Shown here: one piece after another, positions 42,941 to 49,165 of the stretch
Layout: every line of letters begins with the position of its first letter
Numbering within the stretch: position 1 is the first letter of the stretch
NCBI GenBank assembly: GCA_017448185.1
Contig: JAFSLX010000058.1
Coordinates: forward strand, 1 to 49,165
Origin: Bacteroidales bacterium
GTDB taxonomy: Bacteria; Bacteroidota; Bacteroidia; Bacteroidales; P3
DNA: 49,165 nt
Direction: 5' to 3'
Made by a program: the position numbers and the translations under genes
Notes under the pieces: generated by a model
Seen by the model: the letters and a program-made list of their open reading frames with translations, nothing else
Told to the model about the DNA's origin: nothing
Databases searched by the model: none

Positions 42941-45900
42941 TTACAACTCGATGACCATCTCCTCTTCCTCGGTGGGTTTGGTTGGCTGCTCGGCGGCGAC
43001 GATGGCGTCGCGTTTCTGGCGAGCCACAGAGACCAGCTCCTCGCCGTCGTAGTTGTCGATGATGCTCTGCAGCGTCTGTTTGGCTTGCAGGTTGTTGCCA
43101 CGGGCATAGTAGATATCGGCCCAGAGGATGAAGCTGTAGGCCAGCCAGTAATCGCTCGAGGCGTCGGCTACGATACCCTCGATAATCTTCTCGGCACGGT
43201 TGTATTTCTTGTCGAGCAGCAGGATTTCGGCCTGGCGGCAGCGGGCTTCGCCGTTGTACTCTCCGTTGGCCGAGGTGGCTATGTTGCCGTAGGCGGCGTA
43301 AGCACTGTCGCGACGGCCGGCATCGAAGTGGCAGCGAGCCATCGTCAGCCAAGCCTCTTCGCGCATCTCGGGCGAGGCTTTCTCCTGGGCCAGCAGGGCG
43401 TGTCCAGCACCAACGGCATTGTCGTATTCGTGCAGCGCATAGGCGCAGCGGAGGGCACCCAAGTGACCTTGCAGCAGGCTGTTTTCGCTTTCTGCACCGG
43501 CCGATAGGCGACGATAGAGCGGCAGCGCCTTGCGGTAGTCGCCCAGACCGTAGGCAATGTTGGCGGCGTTGAGCAGCGACTGCTCGCTGTACTGGTTGCT
43601 GCCGGCGGCAATCACAGCCTCGTAGTGGGGCAGTGCCTGTGCGTTGCGACCCAGACGGAAACAGGCGTCGGCGGCCAGGTGATGGGCCTTCAGGGCGAAG
43701 AGTCCCGACGGGAACTTGGTCAGGTAGTTCTCCAACGCCGTGACAGCATCCTCGTAGCGGCCTTCTTGATAGCGGCTTTCGGCGGCAAGGAAAGTGGTGG
43801 AATCCTGCTGGCCGGTCGAGATGGTCACCTTGGTGGTGCGCTGCACATAAGTGAAGTAGTCGTCCACGCGGTTCTGGGCCACATAGATGTTCTTCACCGT
43901 GCCCAGGGCGTCGCGTGCCTCGTCGGTTCCGGGATATTTGGTCAGCAACTGGTCGAACGCCTTCAAGGCTTCGGCGTCGCGTTCGGTGTTATAATAAATA
44001 AGACCCTGGTTGAGCAATGCGGTCTTCACATAGGCGCTCTTGGGATACTGCTTGATGAAGTTGTTGTAGTAGGTCATTGCCATCTCGTTGTTGTCGCAAG
44101 CCATATAGGTGTTGGCTATCTCGAGCATGGCTTTCGATTTGAGCGGCGAATTCTCGAACTTCTCGAATATATAGTTCAGGTAGGTCAGTTTCTCGCTGTT
44201 GCGACCCAGGGCACCGTATGACAGCGCCTTCTGGTAGGTGGCGTAGTCGGCGTCGTTGCCTTTGGCGGCAATCACCTTGTCGTACTGTGTGATGGCATCG
44301 GCAAAGCGGCTCTGCACATAGTAGCAGTCGCCCAGGCGGTTCCATACGTCGTTGCGCATACGGATGTCCTGCTTGTCGCTGGCTTTCGACAGGCGGCCCG
44401 ACAGCTCGGCAAAGGTTTCGCCGGCCTCGTCGTACTGGTGGCGCTTCATCTGCAGGTAGCCGTAGGTGTAGCGGGCCTGGTTGGCATAGACCGAAGTCTT
44501 TGAATAGGAGGAGAGCAGGAACTTGTTGACCGACTTGCGTGCCATGTCGTACTGGCCGGCATCGTACTGCGATTCGCCAAGCAGGAAGTTGGCGTCGGCC
44601 GTAATCTTCGGTGCGGCGTTGAGCTTCACGGCTTTCTCATACAGCACCACGCCCTCTTTCTTGTTGCCGCTGTTGCACAGTTCGATACCGCGGTTGAGCA
44701 CCGCCCGCTGGTAGGCCTGCTCCAGTTTGGCATTGCGGTTCGGAATCTGCTCCAGCAGCTTGATGGCATCCTTGTAGTTGTTCGTGCTGCTGTACAGTTC
44801 GGTCAGTATCTCCTGCACCTCGGTCTTGTGCGAGGTCTTGGGGTAGCGTTTCAAGTATTGCTCAAACGACTTGATGCTCTCGTTATAGGCATTCTGGTTC
44901 AACTCGCAACTCAGTTTGGCATAGTTGAATAGGGCATCTTCCTTCACCTTTGGGTTGAAGTCCATCTTCGACGACTGCAGGAACATGCTCCTTGCATCCA
45001 TCTTGCGGCCCATGTGCAGGTAGCAGTCGCCCAGCACATAGAGGGCATTCTGCGCCACACTGTCGCTGCACGAGGTCTTCTTCACCAGGTATGAGGCGGC
45101 CTCGTCGTAGCGGCCAAGCATATAGTAACTGTAGCCCACCTGATAGTCGTTGTCCTGCGGTGTGCAGCTTTGCGTCTTGTCCGATTTTACAGCCTCGTCC
45201 ACCTCGCGGTACTGCTCCAGCGCTTTGGCGTATTCGCCACGGTTGAAATAAATTTCGCCTATCATCTGGTGAATCTCGTTCTTCTTGAATGCGTCGTTCT
45301 CCTGCAGCAGGGTAGGGGCCATCTCGAGCAGCTCGTCCTCGCGGCCAAGGTAATAATATATTCGGGCGATATAGGCTGGCGCTATCTTGGCAAAGCGGCG
45401 GTCCGCCTTCAGCTCTTCAAAGTTCTTCAGCGCCAGGTCGTACTGCCCGTTCATATATTGTATGTGGGCATAGTAGTAGAGCGACGAATTGCGGTATTTC
45501 GACTGTCCGCCCACCTGCTGCGACATCAGCTCCGAGGCCCGTTTTAGGTCGTCCTTCTGGAAGTAGCAGTAGCCCTTCTTGAAGTTGAACTCGCTCCGGT
45601 GGTTGTATTCCACCTCCTTGTATTCCACCTGCTTGTACCAGCTCAGCGCCTTGTCGTAGTCGCCGCGGGTATAGTAAAAGTTGCCCAGGTAGAAGCGTGC
45701 CATGTTTCCACGGCTGCTCTGCGGATAGAGGCGCATGAACTCCTCGAGGCGGTAGGCCGCGTCGTTGTTGTCCAGCTTCTCCGAGCACACCGCTGCAAAG
45801 TAGCAGGCGTCGGCCGTCGTCAGGTCGGTGCGGCCTTCCTGCACCGAGGCCAGCTGGTCGTAAATCTGCTGCGCGGCCGAGTATTTCTGCTTTTGGTAGA

Positions 45901-46018
45901 GGTCCGAGGCCTGGCGCCACTGTTCGCTGCGGCGCTCATCCTCGCCCTGTTTCTGTGCTACGGCCGTCAGCGTAATGCCCGCCATCACGGCCGTAATTAA
46001 CAACTTCTTGATATGCAT
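42941..46018 (-). CDS. Large exported TPR-repeat protein
   Basis: A 1025-residue protein with a signal peptide MHIKKLLITAVMAGITLTAVAQ, followed by TPR/Sel1-like helical repeats along almost the whole length (for example YQKQKYSAAQQIYDQLASV, FYLGNFYYTRGDYDKALSWYKQV, AYKALPLYRRL-type units). The end (VARQKRDAIVAAEQPTKPTEEEEMVIEL) is acidic. Such proteins serve as periplasmic scaffolds. It is followed by the outer-membrane barrel gene, suggesting a joint role. The upstream gap of 41 bases has a TTAATGCGTTATTATG filler. Confidence 0.85.
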   Translation of the reverse strand: MHIKKLLITAVMAGITLTAVAQKQGEDERRSEQWRQASDLYQKQKYSAAQQIYDQLASVQEGRTDLTTADACYFAAVCSEKLDNNDAAYRLEEFMRLYPQSSRGNMARFYLGNFYYTRGDYDKALSWYKQVEYKEVEYNHRSEFNFKKGYCYFQKDDLKRASELMSQQVGGQSKYRNSSLYYYAHIQYMNGQYDLALKNFEELKADRRFAKIAPAYIARIYYYLGREDELLEMAPTLLQENDAFKKNEIHQMIGEIYFNRGEYAKALEQYREVDEAVKSDKTQSCTPQDNDYQVGYSYYMLGRYDEAASYLVKKTSCSDSVAQNALYVLGDCYLHMGRKMDARSMFLQSSKMDFNPKVKEDALFNYAKLSCELNQNAYNESIKSFEQYLKRYPKTSHKTEVQEILTELYSSTNNYKDAIKLLEQIPNRNAKLEQAYQRAVLNRGIELCNSGNKKEGVVLYEKAVKLNAAPKITADANFLLGESQYDAGQYDMARKSVNKFLLSSYSKTSVYANQARYTYGYLQMKRHQYDEAGETFAELSGRLSKASDKQDIRMRNDVWNRLGDCYYVQSRFADAITQYDKVIAAKGNDADYATYQKALSYGALGRNSEKLTYLNYIFEKFENSPLKSKAMLEIANTYMACDNNEMAMTYYNNFIKQYPKSAYVKTALLNQGLIYYNTERDAEALKAFDQLLTKYPGTDEARDALGTVKNIYVAQNRVDDYFTYVQRTTKVTISTGQQDSTTFLAAESRYQEGRYEDAVTALENYLTKFPSGLFALKAHHLAADACFRLGRNAQALPHYEAVIAAGSNQYSEQSLLNAANIAYGLGDYRKALPLYRRLSAGAESENSLLQGHLGALRCAYALHEYDNAVGAGHALLAQEKASPEMREEAWLTMARCHFDAGRRDSAYAAYGNIATSANGEYNGEARCRQAEILLLDKKYNRAEKIIEGIVADASSDYWLAYSFILWADIYYARGNNLQAKQTLQSIIDNYDGEELVSVARQKRDAIVAAEQPTKPTEEEEMVIEL

Positions 46019-46059
46019 AGGGTTTATTTAATGCGTTATTATGTTAATGCGTTATTGTG

Positions 46060-47520
46060 TCAATTACCGAAGAACGATTTTCCGGCATTTTCGTCCACCT
46101 CTTCCTTCACCCACGGCCCGTGCAGGAATATGCCGCTGGCCGGTGGCGGCGTGACGCTGTAGTGCAGCTCTCCGTCGGGATTGATGAGGTAGAACGCAGG
46201 ATAGCCCACCACGCCGAACTGCTCCAGCAGGCGGTAGTTGCCGTCGAAGTGCAGCCACAGCCATTCGTATCGCTTGCCCCGCTTGTTGTTCTTCAGAAAA
46301 TGGTACATCTTCTGGAACTCGCGGTCGCAGCTCACGCTCACAAACACCACGTCGGGGTACTTCGCATATATCGTGTCGCGGAAATGCGCCATCGTCTCAA
46401 TCTCGCCAATCGAATGCGGGTCGCTCACACGCACAAAGCTCAGGTAAATCCACTTGCCCAGCAGCGAGTCGAGGCTCACCATGTTGTGGTCCACGTCGGG
46501 CAGCACGAAAGGCTCGGCCTCGCTGCCGCTCTCGAAGTTCGTCAGGTGGCGTGCCAGTCTCAGCGCCAGCTCTTTGTGCTCGTCAAACTTGCTCGTCGCC
46601 GCCAGCCGTTCCACCATCGTCTTCACACGTTCGCGGTTGTAGGCCGGGTCGTAGTAGGCCTCCTTCAGCGCCTGCAGGGCGGCCAGTTCGCGGATGCGCT
46701 CGTTGCGCAGCAGGGGGTCGAGGCCTATCGAGTCGAGCAGCATCTCGAGCCGGCCCTCCTCCACCCAGGCTGTCAGCCGGTGCATCGGTATGCGGCTCGT
46801 GCCCTTCGAGATGCAGTGGTCCATCAGCGCGAAGAAGAGGCGCATATAGCCCTCGTCCCAATAGCGCACCTCCTGCCCGAGGATGCAGCGCTCCAGTATC
46901 CGTTTGCGGCTTTCGGCCCGCGAGGCGAAGCGCAGCTCTGCCATGCGATAGTCGCAGTAGTGGCCGAAAAACGTGCCGCTGTCGGCCGGCGACGCGGCGC
47001 GGGCCACCATCTCCAGCGTGTCGAAATAGCGGCGGTCCGGACGGAACCGCAGGTCCATCACAGCGCGTTTCTCGAGCAGGAAAGTGTCGATGGCAGCCTC
47101 GAAGCGGCCAATGCGCAGATTCAGCTCGTCGGCCGGCAGGTTCAGGAATTCCAACGGCAGCGCCACAGGGTCGAGCTGCACATTGCGACGCTCGTCTATG
47201 GTCCAGTCGAACTCCGGCAGCCACACCTCGTAGTTTCGCCCCGGCTCGACGTAGAACGATTGCGAATAGTCCTCTATCTGTATGAAAACCAGCCGCGGAT
47301 AGCGCAGGTAGCACCGCAGGGTGAACGTGCCGGCACTGTCGGCGTCGCACTCGTCGACCACCGTCTCCGACTGCGACAGCATATCGTCGTACCAGCACAG
47401 CTCCGCATGTCGTCCGGCGGCGTTGGCCGAGCTGCACCTGATTTCCACATTCGTCTGGCTCTGCGCCGACCACGCCAGCGCAAACAGCATAATCAATATA
47501 GAGAACCGTTTTTTCGGCAT
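46060..47520 (-). CDS. Thioredoxin-fold (TlpA-like) exported protein without the CxxC motif
   Basis: A 486-residue protein with a signal peptide ending near WSAQSQ. The N-terminal 330 residues are helical and resemble the regions in front of Bacteroidales TlpA-like proteins. The C-terminal 150 residues have a thioredoxin-like fold: GSEAEPFVLPDVDHNMVSLDSLLGKWIYLSFV, DVVFVSVSCD, QFGVVGYPAFYLINPDGELHYS. Where the redox CxxC would be, the sequence is RVSDPHS (about 361-367), so it cannot act as a normal disulfide oxidoreductase. It is the first gene of the minus-strand group with the TPR gene 41 bases downstream. Confidence 0.75.
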   Translation of the reverse strand: MPKKRFSILIMLFALAWSAQSQTNVEIRCSSANAAGRHAELCWYDDMLSQSETVVDECDADSAGTFTLRCYLRYPRLVFIQIEDYSQSFYVEPGRNYEVWLPEFDWTIDERRNVQLDPVALPLEFLNLPADELNLRIGRFEAAIDTFLLEKRAVMDLRFRPDRRYFDTLEMVARAASPADSGTFFGHYCDYRMAELRFASRAESRKRILERCILGQEVRYWDEGYMRLFFALMDHCISKGTSRIPMHRLTAWVEEGRLEMLLDSIGLDPLLRNERIRELAALQALKEAYYDPAYNRERVKTMVERLAATSKFDEHKELALRLARHLTNFESGSEAEPFVLPDVDHNMVSLDSLLGKWIYLSFVRVSDPHSIGEIETMAHFRDTIYAKYPDVVFVSVSCDREFQKMYHFLKNNKRGKRYEWLWLHFDGNYRLLEQFGVVGYPAFYLINPDGELHYSVTPPPASGIFLHGPWVKEEVDENAGKSFFGN

Positions 47521-47596
47521 TTATTATAAATTCTAACTTCTTCTTAACGCATAATCCTATTATATATTGCATTTGTTAATAAAAAGTGAAAAAAAG

Positions 47597-47706
47597 CCTC
47601 TCCATCCGATGTCCATCCGATGTCCATCCGATGTTCAGTCGTTGTTCAGTCAAACACTGAACAACGACTGAGCAACGACTGAACATCGACAGAACAACAC
47701 GCTGAC
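47597..47706. repeat. 11-bp unit dyad array, locus C
   Basis: Ten 11-bp units in register: CCTCTCCATCC, GATGTCCATCC twice, GATGTTCAGTC, GTTGTTCAGTC, AAACACTGAAC, AACGACTGAGC, AACGACTGAAC, ATCGACAGAAC, AACACGCTGAC. Bases 47630-47650 pair with 47656-47676 at 19 of 21 positions around the same CAAAC centre as locus A. It lies in the divergent gap between the thioredoxin-fold gene and the sigma-factor gene (47521-47872). Confidence 0.9.
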
Positions 47707-47791
47707 AAGCCACTTTCTGCCACTAAAATAGCAGAAATTGTTTTGTGTTGTTTTTCAATGTGTTGTAAAAAATTGCCACCGATTTCAAATG

Positions 47792-47823
47792 TTAAAGTGT
47801 GTTAAATTTTGGATTAAAGTGTG
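47792..47823 (+). promoter_or_regulatory. Direct repeat upstream of the sigma-factor gene
   Basis: TTAAAGTGTG occurs at 47792-47801 and 47814-47823, exactly 22 bases (two helical turns) apart, 50-80 bases before the sigma-factor ATG. It could be an autoregulatory or regulator site. The spacer 47521-47872 otherwise holds the 11-bp array and AT-rich sequence. Confidence 0.5.
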
Positions 47824-47872
47824 AGAAATCGACCCCTTCAGGTGTTTTATATATAGAAAAAAAAGGCGCACT

Positions 47873-48421
47873 ATGCCCATTCCAAACGGAAAGAACAACA
47901 GGAAACGACAGGAGAACAAGAACAGACGCGACATCCTCTTTGAGCGCGTAAGGGAGGAGTACGGGCTGTTCATCTTCGGTTTCTGCAGGTCTTTCTTCCC
48001 GTTCGACCGCACGATGCAAGACACGCTCTACAACGAGATACTATACCGAATATGGCTGAAGCTCGACCACTATGCCGAAGGGACCGACCTTGGTGCTTGG
48101 GTATACCGTGTCTCGCGGCATGTCGCCGTCAACATGCTCAAGCACGAGCGACGCCGGAGGTTTTTCCTGCCCCTCACCCGTGAGTTGGAGCAGACCATTG
48201 CCGCCGCGGACGACGACACCTCGCAGATCGACACCCTCTACCGCCTCGTCGACCGCCTTTCCATACGCGAGAGGGAGTTGGTGTTCCTCTACCTCGAACA
48301 GGTGCCGCAGGCCGACATCGCAAGGCTAACGGGCATGTCAGAGACCAGCGTCTCGACAAAGATATACCGAATAAAGAAAAAACTAAAAACAATGTACGAA
48401 AATGAAAGAGAAGCAGAATGA
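47873..48421 (+). CDS. ECF-type RNA polymerase sigma factor
   Basis: A 182-residue group IV sigma factor. Region 2 is at about residues 25-95 (QDTLYNEILYRIWLKLDHYAEGTDLGAWVYRVSRHVAVNMLKHERRRR) and region 4 at about 125-178 (LSIRERELVFLYLEQVPQADIARLTGMSETSVSTKIYRIKKKLKTM), with a helix-turn-helix typical of ECF sigmas. It has a basic N-terminal extension of about 20 residues. The next gene begins inside its 3' end (20-base overlap), so a regulator or anti-sigma relationship with the two small downstream genes is likely. Confidence 0.9.
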   Translation: MPIPNGKNNRKRQENKNRRDILFERVREEYGLFIFGFCRSFFPFDRTMQDTLYNEILYRIWLKLDHYAEGTDLGAWVYRVSRHVAVNMLKHERRRRFFLPLTRELEQTIAAADDDTSQIDTLYRLVDRLSIRERELVFLYLEQVPQADIARLTGMSETSVSTKIYRIKKKLKTMYENEREAE

Positions 48422-48683
48422 ATTCGACCTTGACAGTTATCTGCCAGTGTGGCAGAGGTACATGTCGCGGCTGGAGCCGCCGAAGAGACCGGATGTGCGG
48501 AATTTTCGGCTGCGGCAGGCCCAACGCCGGTCCTTGCGGCACGGGGCACTGTCGTGCCTGCTGATGCTGGCGCTGAATGCGGCGATACCTTTCCGTCAAG
48601 AAGAGCCGTCGTTCTACAGTACCGGCGGGCTGGCCCACACCGATGCCGTCACTATGGTCAACCAACTTTTGGAGGCACTATGA
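48402..48683 (+). CDS. Small membrane protein overlapping the sigma gene; candidate anti-sigma
   Basis: A 93-residue protein with a charged N-terminal half (DLDSYLPVWQRYMSRLEPPKRPDVRNFRLRQAQRRS), one helix ALSCLLMLALNAAIPF at about 49-65 and a short outer tail. This is the layout of small ECF-linked membrane anti-sigma factors, though I recognise no zinc-binding HxxxCxxC motif. It overlaps the sigma gene by 20 bases and the next gene by ATGA. Function is inferred from position only. Confidence 0.6.
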   Translation: MKEKQNEFDLDSYLPVWQRYMSRLEPPKRPDVRNFRLRQAQRRSLRHGALSCLLMLALNAAIPFRQEEPSFYSTGGLAHTDAVTMVNQLLEAL

Positions 48684-49165
48684 GGCAGGGACGTTGGCTG
48701 TGGGCGGTTGCGGCGCTGCTGCTCGTTGTGGCGGCGGTGAGGGTGGCCTTTGCCATGGGCCACAGGGACGGACACGCCCCCAGCGAACTGTACAGAAGCT
48801 ATGAAAACAACCCCCACATCCAAGCCGCCTACATGGAGGACTATCAGCTCGGCGACAGTCTCGTCATCGCTGTCACCATCCTTGAGGCCACCGACTCCAC
48901 CGGATGGCTGCAACTGAGGGAAGACTTTGGCTTTCCAGTGCTTTCGCCCGAAATAGAGAAGAAAATCGCCGAGCACAACTCCGTGACCTACAAAAAAGCC
49001 AAGAAAGGCGACCCCGGGGCCGGAGCGGACACCGTCTGCCGGACGAACAACGACTGGCTGGTCATAGAGCACAGGACAATGACTTTTTATTTGTTCCATA
49101 TAGAAACAGAGTCACAATTTGACTATATATTCAAAACATTTACTCAAAAAATACATCAAACATGA
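48680..49165 (+). CDS. Exported/membrane protein of unknown function in the sigma operon
   Basis: A 161-residue protein with an N-terminal hydrophobic helix WLWAVAALLLVVAAVRVAFAM (about 7-26), either a signal anchor or a signal peptide. The outer part has the segments IQAAYMEDYQLGDSLVIAVTILEATDSTGW and DWLVIEHRTMTFYLFHIETES. No family recognised. Translationally coupled to the preceding gene by ATGA. The stop TGA is the last codon of the window, so the gene is complete. It probably acts with the sigma factor and the small membrane protein. Confidence 0.65.
   Translation: MRQGRWLWAVAALLLVVAAVRVAFAMGHRDGHAPSELYRSYENNPHIQAAYMEDYQLGDSLVIAVTILEATDSTGWLQLREDFGFPVLSPEIEKKIAEHNSVTYKKAKKGDPGAGADTVCRTNNDWLVIEHRTMTFYLFHIETESQFDYIFKTFTQKIHQT

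Noticed and set aside
46057-47529. 490-codon plus-strand open frame
   Set aside because: Antisense to the thioredoxin-fold gene; no start signals or domain.
47597-47706. CRISPR array
   Set aside because: The unit is only 11 bp with no spacers of unique sequence, and no cas genes are present in the window.

Overview
The window is chromosomal DNA of a Bacteroidota bacterium, most likely order Bacteroidales. The evidence is: recurrent TAnnTTTG promoter -7 boxes placed just before start codons; a PorW/SprE-type lipoprotein of the type IX secretion/gliding apparatus; lineage-typical families (DUF4199, DUF4254, DUF6266, DUF456, a BT4734/VirE-N primase-like protein, a sugar-kinase/RapZ-C fusion); and many short AT-rich intergenic filler repeats. 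I see no tRNA, rRNA operon, integrase, transposase or CRISPR array.

Layout. (1) 1-12802, plus strand: a tightly packed run of eleven genes (pyrE, SUMF1-fold protein, hpt, small lipoprotein, AsmA-like protein, DUF4199, GT2 glycosyltransferase, ychF, PorW/SprE-like TPR lipoprotein, bactofilin, kinase-RapZ fusion), covering nucleotide salvage/synthesis and envelope functions. (2) 12799-14801, minus strand: prfB, a ZIP metal transporter and a small SRP RNA gene with its own promoter and terminator. (3) 14888-30712: an accessory stretch with two DUF6266 paralogs, an 825-bp repeat-rich spacer, a probable restriction/defence operon on the minus strand (Fic protein, then PLD-nuclease/SNF2 helicase, N6-adenine methyltransferase, DprA-like protein), a divergent HIRAN-like gene, and a GC-rich cassette with a BT4734/VirE-N + P-loop protein flanked by two small unknown genes. 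(4) 30847-33916, plus: alkaline phosphatase, AtoE-type short-chain fatty acid transporter, apt. (5) 33913-47520, minus: DUF456, GNAT-HD fusion, GT9 heptosyltransferase-like protein, DUF4254; then TrmH-type methyltransferase, MFS transporter, folC, outer-membrane beta-barrel protein, large TPR protein, thioredoxin-fold lipid/peptide-type envelope protein lacking CxxC. (6) 47873-49165, plus: ECF sigma factor with two overlapping small downstream genes.

The most unusual signals are not genes. Three intergenic loci (1-77, 37142-37229, 47597-47706) carry the same array of 11-bp units in strict register, arranged as a dyad around a central CAAAC or equivalent; the one at position 1 forms a perfect 21-bp stem. 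Separately, the short filler repeats that pack the intergenic regions also occur in frame inside conserved genes (folC three times, the ZIP transporter, the AsmA protein, the kinase-RapZ fusion, a signal peptide, the primase-like protein), as if this genome inserts or grows these tracts in coding DNA. The defence-like operon has a long leader holding a 105-nt imperfect hairpin.

All function calls rest on motif recognition by eye; no database search was run.
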